A stretch of 64,000 bases of DNA from Amycolatopsis tolypomycina (GTDB lineage Bacteria; Actinomycetota; Actinomycetes; Mycobacteriales; Pseudonocardiaceae): assembly GCF_900105945.1 (NCBI RefSeq), contig NZ_FNSO01000004.1, positions 6,390,001 to 6,454,000 of the forward strand, written 5' to 3'. Made by a program: the position numbers and the translations under genes. Below are positions 30,772 to 39,201 of this stretch, piece after piece. The notes beneath the pieces are model-generated. The model saw nothing but the letters and a program-made list of their open reading frames with translations, did not search any database and was not told where the DNA came from. Every line of letters starts with the position of its first letter. The stretch's first letter is position 1.

Positions 30772-31806
30772 GTGGCGGATGTGGTGACCTTGGCAATGCC
30801 GGGGTGGCCGGTGGCATCCGGGGAAGGCGCAGCCTCGGTCGCGGAGGAAGAGGGCCCGGCGCAGCCCAGCAGAGATCAACCGGCGGAGGCGGCCGAGGTT
30901 GAGGGGTTCGCTCTTCTCACCCAGGAGCGCAGGGATGACCATGGCATCGCAGGCATGCACCCGGGCCTCAGCAGCAGTCATCGTCCCGGTGTCGCCGAGC
31001 GTGGCCTTCCCGACGCCGGACTTCAAGTCCTCCAACGACACCGCGACCATCACGTGGGCCCGTTCCCCAGCCTGCATCGGCAGGTCCGGGGAGTTGAGGG
31101 CGAGATCCACGGCGTCGGAGAAAGCATCCCCGTAGCGCTGCGGGGTGGTGCGGAAGTCGGGGCCGTCGTCGCCGGTGCGGCGCTCGGCCAACGCATCCAG
31201 CAACGCACTGGCCCGCTTACCGGTCTCGTCGTCGAACCGGCCGCTCAGCTCCCATACCCCGGTTCTTTTCCGGCGCAGGAACAACTCCCGCGTCGGCGCC
31301 ACCGGCTCGGTGTCGTCGGGGGCGGGGCCGTCGGGGACGAGGTGGGCGAGGATGCGGGCACCGAGAGCGGCAACTTGCTTGTGCCCGGCCTCCTCGGCGA
31401 AAGTGAGCAGGTTGGCCTCGGCACTCAACCGATGTTCGGGCGGAACCTGGGTCAGGACATCGGTGATCACGTCGATCATCGGGTTGCTCAGCCGCCCAGC
31501 CCGGGCAGCAGCACCGGTCGCGGGTGCCAGGGCGGGAATCGGGCTGCCATCGAGGTTGCGGCCGGGATTCACCAAGCGGGCACGCTTCACCAGACGTTCC
31601 ACGGTCGGCTTCGGCTCGTCGCCGAGGTGCTCCAGAAGCCGTGCCACAGAACGGTATCCGAACAGCTCCATCACCCCACGCTGCTCGATGTCCACCAGCA
31701 GCGCACCAAGCTCGGCCTCGGCGGAGCGTATGGTCGTGAGCAGCTCACCGATGCGGTCGGCGAATGCCACCGCCTCGGAGGAGGAGTGAGCCGCGTTGCC
31801 GGTCAT
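30772..31806 (-). CDS. DUF222/HNH endonuclease, 5' exon
   Basis: The 345 codons contain the helical DUF222 domain (GVMELFGYRSVARLLEHLGD) and the first half of the HNH motif (RALFLRDRGCAFPGCHRPPR, HCQGHHIRH), where the group II intron interrupts the gene. With the 3' exon the product is 410 residues, typical for this family. DUF222/HNH proteins occur in many copies in actinobacterial genomes; their physiological role is unsettled. If unspliced, translation runs 29 codons into the intron and ends near 30682, giving a protein lacking the second catalytic half. Confidence 0.93.
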
Positions 31807-31896
31807 ACCTCCAAACTACCGACCATCGAACACACAGGCATCACTCGATCGGGCATAACCACGAAACCCCGGCAGGACAACATAAGCCTGCCGCAA

Positions 31897-31929
31897 CCGG
31901 CCTTGCCTGACTCACTCAAGCAAGGCCGG
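31897..31929 (-). terminator. Terminator hairpin of the GH-A glycosidase gene
   Basis: CCGGCCTTGC and GCAAGGCCGG make a perfect 10-bp stem with a 13-nt loop, starting 9 bp past the glycosidase stop. The 31807-31938 gap otherwise holds only a second small dyad (GGCAGG/CCTGCC, 31871-31892) and the HNH promoter. Confidence 0.7.
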
Positions 31930-31938
31930 CCGCGAAGG

Positions 31939-33975
31939 TCAGCCCAGTGCGCAGAGGACTCCGTTGAGGGTGAACGCCGTCGGCAGGATGTTCGGTCCAC
32001 TGTAGTCTGCGGTGAACCCGACATCGACCCCCGTTGCCGTCGGGGCTGAGGACGACACCGTCACCGTTGTCCCGTTCTGCGCCCACGTGCCGTTCCAGCC
32101 GCCGGTGAGGCGCTGCCGCGCTGTCGGCCAGGCGAACGTCAGTGTCCAGTTGCCCACCACCCCGGTCGCGGTCACCCTGATCCCGCCGACGAAGCCGCTT
32201 GCCCAGTCGGTGACGTCGGTCATCCGGACCGTGCAGCTGCTCGTCGCCGGTGCGCCGGTGGTGAACGTCAGCGGTGGGGAGGCCGCCGACACGTTGCCGG
32301 CCGTGTCGCGGGCCAGGACGTTGATCGTGTAGCGGCTGCCGGGCACGAGGTTTGCGACGTCGAGTGACGTGCCGGTCGTCGCACCCCACTGCTCGCTCAC
32401 CGCGCCCACCTGCCGGTAGACCTCGTACTTCGCGATCGGGTGGGCGCCGGGCGCGGCCGCGGGCCAGCTGATCGTCGCGGTCCGGTCGGTCGCCGTCCCG
32501 GACGGCTGCCCGGGTGTTCCCGGTGCGCCGGACGCGGCGATCGCGGGGTGCAACACAAGGGTGGTGAGCGAGTACGGCGGCAGCGTCTGGGACGTGCTCG
32601 TCCCGGTCGCCGACTCCGCAAGATCCCTGGCACCGTTGGTGAACGTGAACACCTGCGGCGCGCCGGCCGCGGGCGTGTAGCCCGCGTAGTCCAGCGTCAC
32701 CGCCCTGGCCTGGTCGGGGTCCTTGTTGAGCAGCAGCACGGCGAGGTCGCCGTTCGGCCGGCGGACGGCGTGCGCGTCGACGAGCGGGTCGTCCGCCCCG
32801 GCGCGGACGAACTGGTCGCCGGGCCGCGCGAACTTGCTCAGCATCTTCAGGCCGTAGTAGGGCGCGAACGGCGTGTTGAGCGGCGGCTCGCAGGCGCCGC
32901 CCTCCAGGCACGTGCCGCTGGAGAGCAGGCCGCCGTCACCGTAGTCCGGGTATCCGGCCACAGTGGACAGTTTCGTCGGCCCGTTGTGCGTGTCCCACCA
33001 GTCGATGGTGAACACGCCGTTTTCCAGCAGGGAGCTGTAGGTCTCGGCGGCGAACAGGGCGCCGGGCTGGGTGTTCATGCCCACCGGGGTGTTCGTTTCG
33101 GTCATCGAGATGCCGATGCGCCCGGAGTTCGCGCCCGCGTACCGGGTGATCTGCTCGCGCGTCTGGTAGATCATGTCGTCGATCTGCTCCGGCTTGGCGA
33201 TGGCTTCCGCCGCGGTCGCCCCGGTGGGGTACCAGTGCAGGATGACGAAGTCGATGTGCGGGCCCGCGATCGAGAGCACGGTCTGGTTCCAGCTCGCGGT
33301 GTCACCGGCGCCGACGATGGCGTCCGGCCAGTTCGCCGGGGTGGTCAGCACGGCGCCGATCTTGACGCCCGGATCGACGGCCTTCATCGCGTCGGCGTAG
33401 GCCACGACTCCGTTGGCGTAGGCCGTCGGGCTCTTGTCGGCGTGGTTGTCGGCTTCCCAGTTCGCCCCGTAGTGGCCGTTCCCGTACAGCTCGTTGCCGA
33501 TCTCCCAGTACTTGACGCCGTAGCCCTTGGTGACGTTGGCGTACCGCACCCAGTCCGCGGCTTCCTCCGGCGTGCCGGTGCCGTAGTTGGCGATGATGAT
33601 CGGCTGTGCCCCGGCTCTTCGGACCCCGCCCATGAAGGTGTCGAAATCGGTGTTCGGCGCCACGTACCCGCCCGGCGCGGTGTTGTCCTTCCAGTGGTAG
33701 ATGTCGCCGTAGGAACCACCGGGGTAACGCATCGTGCGGACGCCGGCGGCACCGAACAGGTCGGCCACCTCGTCGGTCCCCAGCTGGCTGTCCCAGACCG
33801 CGTGGTTGATGCCGATCCCGGTGTCCGGCATGGTCGCCAGCCCGGCTCGGGCGTTGACGGTGACCGTCGCCGTGGGCGCGGTCGCCGCCCCGGCGGTACT
33901 GGGCAAGCTTGCCACCGCCGCGGCGAGCACGGCGGTCACCGGCCACGCTGCCCAGCGCAGACGTCGAGCTGTCAT
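31939..33975 (-). CDS. Secreted clan GH-A glycosidase with FnIII and CBM2 (arabinofuranosidase/cellulase-like)
   Basis: The 678-residue protein comprises a signal peptide (about residues 1-30) and a GH39/GH51-like catalytic barrel. The acid/base Glu is in KYWEIGNELYG and the candidate nucleophile Glu in ISMTETNTP. A beta domain, a fibronectin III domain (about 480-570, ISWPAAAPGAHPIAKYEVYR) and a C-terminal family 2 cellulose-binding module (from SCTVRMTDVTDWASGF to LNGVLC, terminal Cys pair) follow. It would act on plant cell wall at the cellulose surface. The exact GH family is uncertain. A CebR-like operator precedes the gene. ATG 33975 has AGGA 8 bp upstream. Confidence 0.85.
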   Translation of the reverse strand: MTARRLRWAAWPVTAVLAAAVASLPSTAGAATAPTATVTVNARAGLATMPDTGIGINHAVWDSQLGTDEVADLFGAAGVRTMRYPGGSYGDIYHWKDNTAPGGYVAPNTDFDTFMGGVRRAGAQPIIIANYGTGTPEEAADWVRYANVTKGYGVKYWEIGNELYGNGHYGANWEADNHADKSPTAYANGVVAYADAMKAVDPGVKIGAVLTTPANWPDAIVGAGDTASWNQTVLSIAGPHIDFVILHWYPTGATAAEAIAKPEQIDDMIYQTREQITRYAGANSGRIGISMTETNTPVGMNTQPGALFAAETYSSLLENGVFTIDWWDTHNGPTKLSTVAGYPDYGDGGLLSSGTCLEGGACEPPLNTPFAPYYGLKMLSKFARPGDQFVRAGADDPLVDAHAVRRPNGDLAVLLLNKDPDQARAVTLDYAGYTPAAGAPQVFTFTNGARDLAESATGTSTSQTLPPYSLTTLVLHPAIAASGAPGTPGQPSGTATDRTATISWPAAAPGAHPIAKYEVYRQVGAVSEQWGATTGTSLDVANLVPGSRYTINVLARDTAGNVSAASPPLTFTTGAPATSSCTVRMTDVTDWASGFVGGIRVTATGVVGNWTLTFAWPTARQRLTGGWNGTWAQNGTTVTVSSSAPTATGVDVGFTADYSGPNILPTAFTLNGVLCALG

Positions 33976-34012
33976 GAAGTCCATCCTCACTCGTCGGGCA
34001 CGAACGGATGAC

Positions 34013-34026
34013 TGGGAGCGCTCTCA
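34013..34026. promoter_or_regulatory. CebR-like operator
   Basis: TGGGAGCGCTCTCA differs at one position from the 14-bp palindrome TGGGAGCGCTCCCA recognised by the cello-oligosaccharide repressor CebR in streptomycetes. It lies 37 bp upstream of the CBM2 glycosidase start. The remainder of 33976-34241 shows no gene. Confidence 0.75.
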
Positions 34027-34241
34027 GCGAGAGAACCACCGAGGCGGCCCGAAGTCAACGGACGTCGCGCGGGGGCCCGGTCCTCGTTGGATGTTCGAGG
34101 TTTTCGACGTGGCGAGGAAAACCCGGTCACCCCAACGCCACACGAACCGCCCCAACCGGACTCCGCGGCCGGCCACCATGCTTGATCCGCGCGTCGGATC
34201 GGTCCTACTCTGCAGCGTCGATGATTTGCCGAGGAGGAGCG

Positions 34242-35657
34242 ATGCGAGGCGCCAACCGCAACCGTGGCCACCTGCTGGTCGTCTCCTGCGTGCTGTCCGC
34301 CGGCCTGCTGGCCGCGACGAGCCCGGCGGCGGAGGCGGCACCGCGCTACTCCCCCGGTGCCCCCGGCGCCGGGGACCCGTACTTCCCCGACATGGGCAAC
34401 GGCGGCTACGACGTCAGCCACTACGACATCCGGCTGGCGTTCGACCCCGGCACCGGAGCCATCGACGCGACCACGACCGTGCTCGCCACGGCCACCCAGG
34501 ACCTCTCCCGCTTCGACCTGGACTTCCAGGGCCCGCTGACGATCGGCAAGCTCTCGGTGAACGGCCGGGCCGCCACCTTCACCCGCAGCGGCGCCCAGGA
34601 GCTGGTGATCACGCCGCCGTCAGGGCTGCGGAAGGGCAGCCCGTTCGTCGTCTCGGTGAGCTACTCCGGTGTCCCGCAGAAGATCGACGACCCCGCCCTC
34701 GGCGTCTCCGGCTGGGTCGCCACCAAGGACGGCGCGGTCGCGCTCAACCAGCCGATCGGCGCCGCGACCTACTACCCGGTGAACGACACCCCCACCGACA
34801 AGGCGACGTACACGCAGACCATCACCGTGCCGGCCGGGCTCACCGTGCTGGCCAACGGCGAACCCGGGCCCACCACCACGCGCGATCACCGGACCACCTT
34901 CCGCTGGTCCATGAACCGGCCGATGGCCAGCGAGCTGAGCATGCTCGCGATCGGCGACTACGCCGTCACCCGCGGCGTCGCGGCCGGCGGGCTGCCGAAC
35001 ATCACCGCGATCGGCAAGTCGATCGACACGAAGCCCGGTCAGGGCAAGGTGTTCAACCAGACCACGGCGCAGATCGTCCAGTGGGAGTCCTCGTTGTACG
35101 GGCCGTACCCGTTCGACTCGACCGGCGGCATCCTCGCCGACGTCGGCGTCGGCTACGCCCTCGAGACACAGGGCCGCCCGGTCTACGACCGGCGCACCAA
35201 TGACGTCGACGGCGACCTGCTCGCCCACGAACTCGGCCACCAGTGGTTCGGCGACAGCCTCACCCCGGTGCGCTGGTCGGACATCTGGCTCAACGAAGGC
35301 TTCGCGACGTACTCGGAGTGGCTCTACCAGGAGAAGTTCAACGGCATCCCGGTGCAGCAGACGTTCGCGAAGGTCTACGCCGACGAGAAGGACTGGAGCG
35401 GCCAGGTCGCCGACCCCGGCCGCGACCACATCTTCGACGATCTGGTCTACAACCGCGGCGCGATGACCCTGCACGCGCTGCGCACGAAGATCGGCGACGC
35501 CGCCTTCTTCAAGCTGCTGACGCTGTGGCCGGCGACGCACCGGTACGGCAACGTCTCGACGCGGCAGTTCATCGAGTTCGTCGAGCGGCTGACCGGCCGC
35601 AACCTCGACGCGTTCTTCGACACCTGGCTCTACCGGCCGGGCAAGCCGGCGCTCTGA
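34242..35657 (+). CDS. Secreted M1-family zinc metallopeptidase (aminopeptidase)
   Basis: The 471-residue protein has a Sec signal peptide (to about AEAAPRYS). An N-terminal beta domain (HYDIRLAFDPGTGAIDATTT) follows. The gluzincin domain carries zinc ligands in LAHELGHQWFGD and Glu in LNEGFATYSEW; the following Tyr, expected to stabilise the transition state, is probably in DDLVYNRGAM. It releases N-terminal amino acids outside the cell. It is shorter than intracellular PepN, which is common for secreted actinobacterial members. GAGGAGG lies 5 bp before the ATG. Confidence 0.93.
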   Translation: MRGANRNRGHLLVVSCVLSAGLLAATSPAAEAAPRYSPGAPGAGDPYFPDMGNGGYDVSHYDIRLAFDPGTGAIDATTTVLATATQDLSRFDLDFQGPLTIGKLSVNGRAATFTRSGAQELVITPPSGLRKGSPFVVSVSYSGVPQKIDDPALGVSGWVATKDGAVALNQPIGAATYYPVNDTPTDKATYTQTITVPAGLTVLANGEPGPTTTRDHRTTFRWSMNRPMASELSMLAIGDYAVTRGVAAGGLPNITAIGKSIDTKPGQGKVFNQTTAQIVQWESSLYGPYPFDSTGGILADVGVGYALETQGRPVYDRRTNDVDGDLLAHELGHQWFGDSLTPVRWSDIWLNEGFATYSEWLYQEKFNGIPVQQTFAKVYADEKDWSGQVADPGRDHIFDDLVYNRGAMTLHALRTKIGDAAFFKLLTLWPATHRYGNVSTRQFIEFVERLTGRNLDAFFDTWLYRPGKPAL

Positions 35658-35658
35658 C

Positions 35659-36894
35659 TCACCCGGTGGTCCGTGGCGCTTCCAGGACGAAAGCGCCGTT
35701 GACCACCAGGTTCACCGTGGTCAAGTCCGTGGTCCGACCAGAGGGAACGAACTCGGCGTGCAGGGTGGTCATCCCGTTCTCGTTGGACGGCAACGTCGAT
35801 GTCGCGGACGACGACTGGGACAACGCCGTGTCGAATGTTCGCCTCTGCACCATGCGCATCTCGCTGGCCAGTTCCAAGATCACCGGCGTCGGGATCTGCG
35901 AGCGAGTGCCAACGGCGACCTCTGCCCGGTGGTACTCCGTCGGCCGCGCTCCGTACAGACCGATTCGCTGGAGGAACCACTGCCATTCGTCACCCGCCTT
36001 GAAGGTGCCGAAACGCGATCGGCGCCTGTCGGGGTCCGGGAGCGATTCGACTTCACGCCACTTGATCGTGAGTTCCTCGAAAACGAGATCCGGTCCCGCG
36101 TCCGATGCCGAGAAGGCCCACCTGTCCAAGCGAGGACGAGGAACGTGCTCCGGCTCCTCGTAACCGCCGATCGCCCTTTCGTCGCGACTGGGCGTGTCGC
36201 CGTCGTCGACGCGCGCCAGAATCGGTGATTCGTCACCGAAGTGACCGGCGACAAGGTAAGCGTCACGCAAGGCGACGATTGACTCGTTGAAGTCCCTGAC
36301 CGCGCCCTGGTCGATCCGCGACTGCTCGTTTCGCACTCGGTTCTCGTATTCGACGCGCGCTTTCTTGTCGGCTGCTTTCCTCGAGTCGGCTGGCACGCGC
36401 AGCGGACCGACGTGTTCACGGGCCACCGAGTCACTCAGCATGTAGTCACCGGCTGCCTTCAGCGCGCCGTGGAAAGCGGACCGTCGGAACAGCCGGTAGG
36501 CCGTCTCCGCCAGCTCCGGCTCGTCGAGGGCGAGCGCGCAGATCATCAGATATTCTTCGGCGATCGCCACCTGCACCGGCGACACCGCGGCGGCCTGCGC
36601 GTTCTTGAAGTGCTCTCGGGCGTCGATCAGTTCCCGCGGCCGCGCCGCCGCACCGACACTGGCCGCGTCCGCCAGCGTCCGGATGCCCCGGGCGAGGGCC
36701 ATCCGGTAAGGGTGCTCGATGAGATTGCCGACGCCTTGCTCCACGCTGCGCCGCAATTCGTAGGAAAGATCTTGCAGGGCGGAAATGATCTCGGTTCGCA
36801 CGCTGCCGAGCGTGGGAGTCCCTCGTAGCTGGTCGAGAAAAGATCCAATACCTTGTTTCGCCAAGGTCATCAACGGCGCCATGGTCAGCTCCAT
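35659..36894 (-). CDS. Hypothetical protein, 411 residues
   Basis: I do not recognise this protein. The N-terminal third is amphipathic and helical (LAKQGIGSFLDQLRGTPTLG, then ISALQDLSYELRRSVEQGVG). The middle is charged (ADKKARVEYENRVRNEQSRI), and the C-terminal third looks beta-rich with MTTLHAEFVPSGRTT. There is no signal peptide or clear membrane segment. Codon use appears visibly less GC-rich at third positions than in neighbours, suggesting recent acquisition. The gene stands alone between the convergent M1 peptidase and a TetR gene. A role in phage or stress defence is possible but unsupported. Confidence 0.7.
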   Translation of the reverse strand: MELTMAPLMTLAKQGIGSFLDQLRGTPTLGSVRTEIISALQDLSYELRRSVEQGVGNLIEHPYRMALARGIRTLADAASVGAAARPRELIDAREHFKNAQAAAVSPVQVAIAEEYLMICALALDEPELAETAYRLFRRSAFHGALKAAGDYMLSDSVAREHVGPLRVPADSRKAADKKARVEYENRVRNEQSRIDQGAVRDFNESIVALRDAYLVAGHFGDESPILARVDDGDTPSRDERAIGGYEEPEHVPRPRLDRWAFSASDAGPDLVFEELTIKWREVESLPDPDRRRSRFGTFKAGDEWQWFLQRIGLYGARPTEYHRAEVAVGTRSQIPTPVILELASEMRMVQRRTFDTALSQSSSATSTLPSNENGMTTLHAEFVPSGRTTDLTTVNLVVNGAFVLEAPRTTG

Positions 36895-37012
36895 GGAAAG
36901 AGACTAATGGAAAGGCCGGCGGGTTATAGCCGGCTGTGGCTTCTTCCCGGCCGCCTACGCCACCACCATGACCCCGCGTCGTTCACAGCCGTGCGCCGGC
37001 CGGGACGGCGCC

Positions 37013-37681
37013 TCATGAGCGCGCCAGGACCCCGTCCAGGATCACGTCGATGATCCAGGCGCCGCGCTCCTCGTGGCTGCCGCCGACGAACAGCGCCGGC
37101 CCGAGCGCGTGCAGCGTCGGGTGCCGCTCGGGATCCGCCGCGCCGAGGGTGGCGACCAGGTCGCCGAGGTCCTGCTCGCCGCGGTCGCGGCGGCCGTCCC
37201 ATTCCGCAACGGCCGCGGTGGCGTGTTGCAGCAGCAGGTCCGTCGCGCGTCCGGCGGGCTCCGGGCGCACGCCCGCCGTCGTCAGCAGCCGCATCAGCAG
37301 CTCGATCAGGTCGAGGCAGTGCGGCCCGTCCGGCCAGACGAACAGCGCCGACCGCGCGATGCCCGGGTGGGCGGCCAGCATCGCCGAGTAGTCGGCGAGC
37401 AGGCGGTGCAGCCGGTCGCGCCACGGTTCCGCCCCGTCCCAGGACAGGTCCAGCGAGGCGATCAGCCGGTCGATCAGCAGCGAGCTGAGCTCGGTGGCGT
37501 TGCGGACGTACACGTAAAGCGACGCCGGACCGGTGTCCAGCTCTGCCGCGATCCTGCGCATCGTCAGGGCCTGCGCGCCTTCCGCGACGAGGATCGCCAT
37601 CGCGACGTCCACGATGCCGTCCCGGGTCAGGGCGGGTTTCGCCGGCCGTTCACGGCGGCTGACCGGCGTTTGGCGTGCCAT
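37013..37681 (-). CDS. TetR-family regulator of the adjacent efflux pump
   Basis: The 222-residue protein has an HTH typical of TetR (MRRIAAELDTGPASLYVYVR) and a TetR_C-like ligand domain resembling tetracycline-repressor C-terminal type 1. It diverges from an MFS efflux gene with only 90 bp between the starts. Nearly half of that space is a near-perfect palindrome, so it almost certainly represses the pump and itself until an inducing drug binds. Confidence 0.93.
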   Translation of the reverse strand: MARQTPVSRRERPAKPALTRDGIVDVAMAILVAEGAQALTMRRIAAELDTGPASLYVYVRNATELSSLLIDRLIASLDLSWDGAEPWRDRLHRLLADYSAMLAAHPGIARSALFVWPDGPHCLDLIELLMRLLTTAGVRPEPAGRATDLLLQHATAAVAEWDGRRDRGEQDLGDLVATLGAADPERHPTLHALGPALFVGGSHEERGAWIIDVILDGVLARS

Positions 37682-37702
37682 GTGATCAGCGTATCAGCAC
37701 CT

Positions 37703-37742
37703 GAACGCGATCGTGACGAACATGTTCGTTACGATCGCGTTC
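37703..37742. promoter_or_regulatory. Near-perfect 40-bp palindromic operator
   Basis: The 40-bp sequence from GAACGCGATCGT to ACGATCGCGTTC is self-complementary except at one base pair. It includes an inner ACGAACATGTTCGT dyad. It spans the middle of the divergent TetR/MFS promoter region and can accommodate two TetR dimers. Confidence 0.85.
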
Positions 37743-37771
37743 GTCAGATCACGCCGACCAAGGACACGCCC

Positions 37772-39181
37772 ATGACCACGACCACCGCTCCCTCCCGGGC
37801 GTCGAAGCGAACGATGGTGATGACGCTCCTCGTCGTCCTGCTCGCGGACGCCATGGACCTGATCGACGCCACCATCGCCAACGTCGCGGCACCGTCACTG
37901 GCCGCCGACCTCGGCGCCGGACCAGGATTGATCACCTGGCTGGGCGTGTCCTACGCGCTCGCGCTCGGCTCACTGCTGGTGCTCGGCGGCCGGATCGGCG
38001 ATCGCTTCGGCCAACGCCGGACCTTCCTGGCCGGCCTCACCGGGTTCGTCCTCGCCTCCGCCGCGGCAGGCCTCGCGGCCGGACCGGGGATGCTCGTCGG
38101 CGCCCGGGTCGCCCAGGGCGCGTTCGGCGCTTTGCTCATCCCGCAGGGCATGGCGATCATCACCTCGACGTTCCCGAAGGACGCGCTGCGCACGGCGTTC
38201 GGGCTGTTCGGTCCGATGCTGGGCGTCTTCGCGGTCGCCGGCCCGCTGCTCGGGGGCGTCCTCATCGACGCCGACCTCTTCGGCTTGGCGTGGCGGCCCA
38301 TCTTCCTGATCAACATCGTCGTCGGGGGCGTGGCGCTGGCGCTGGCCTTCCGGTTCCTGCCGACCGTCGAAGCCGACCGCACCACCCGCATCGACCTCGT
38401 CGCGAGCGGGCTGCTCGCCGGCTCGCTCTTCGGCTTCCTGTTCGGCCTGATCACCGGCGCGGAGCACGGCTGGGGAGCGCTCGCGGTCGGCACCACGGCG
38501 GCCGGTGTCGTGCTCTTCGCCGTCTTCTGCCGCCGCCAGGCCCGCAGCGACCAGCCGCTGCTGGCCCGCTCGCTGCTGCGCAACCGCGGCTTCACCTCGG
38601 GCCTGGTCATGGGTCTGCTGGTGTTCGCGGTGTTCAGCGGACTGATGTACGTGATCTCGTTGTTCTTCCAGCTCGGCCTCGGCTACTCGCCGACCACGAC
38701 GTCGCTCACCCTGATCCCGCTCACCGCGGGCATCATGGGCGGCTCCGGGATCAGCACCGCCCTGGTGGCGAGGCTCGGCCGCAAGCTCGTCGCCGGCGGC
38801 CTGCTCACCACCCTGGCCGGAACCGGGCTCCTGCTGCTCGTGGTGAACGTCGCCGGCGCGGAAGCGACGTGGTGGCACAACGCCGTCGCGACGGTCGTCG
38901 TCGGACTCGGCGCCGGCATCTGCTTCAGCACGATCTTCACCTTCGCGCTCGGCGACGTGGAGCCGCACGAGGCCGGCGCCGCGAGCGGCTCCCTCAGCGC
39001 CGTGCAGCAGGTCGCCAACGGCATCGGCTCCGCGACGGTCACCAGCGTCTTCCTCGCGGCGAGCGCCGGCGGAGGCACGACCACCGCCATGACCACGACG
39101 CTCCTGGTCGTCGGCGGTGTCGTGCTCGCCTGCCTCGCCGCCGTGCCGCTCCTGCCCCGCACCGCCGCCCTCGAAAACTGA
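37772..39181 (+). CDS. MFS multidrug efflux transporter (DHA2/EmrB-QacA type)
   Basis: The 469-residue membrane protein has about 14 hydrophobic segments. It carries MFS motif A after TM2 (GGRIGDRFGQRR), motif D1 near TM1 (LLADAMDLIDATIANVA) and motif C-like GPLLGGVL in TM5. It would export drugs using the proton gradient under control of the divergent TetR protein. AAGGA lies 7 bp before the ATG. It was followed 15 bp later by the NAD(P)H-binding gene before IS110 entered between them. Confidence 0.94.
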   Translation: MTTTTAPSRASKRTMVMTLLVVLLADAMDLIDATIANVAAPSLAADLGAGPGLITWLGVSYALALGSLLVLGGRIGDRFGQRRTFLAGLTGFVLASAAAGLAAGPGMLVGARVAQGAFGALLIPQGMAIITSTFPKDALRTAFGLFGPMLGVFAVAGPLLGGVLIDADLFGLAWRPIFLINIVVGGVALALAFRFLPTVEADRTTRIDLVASGLLAGSLFGFLFGLITGAEHGWGALAVGTTAAGVVLFAVFCRRQARSDQPLLARSLLRNRGFTSGLVMGLLVFAVFSGLMYVISLFFQLGLGYSPTTTSLTLIPLTAGIMGGSGISTALVARLGRKLVAGGLLTTLAGTGLLLLVVNVAGAEATWWHNAVATVVVGLGAGICFSTIFTFALGDVEPHEAGAASGSLSAVQQVANGIGSATVTSVFLAASAGGGTTTAMTTTLLVVGGVVLACLAAVPLLPRTAALEN

Positions 39182-39201
39182 ACCCGGAGAACCGCCATGA
39201 G

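Noticed and set aside
24910..31938. Integrated prophage or ICE
   Set aside because: IS3, a group II intron and a damaged gene are present, but no integrase, att repeats next to a tRNA, capsid or conjugation genes were seen; this is a rearranged hot spot rather than a defined island.
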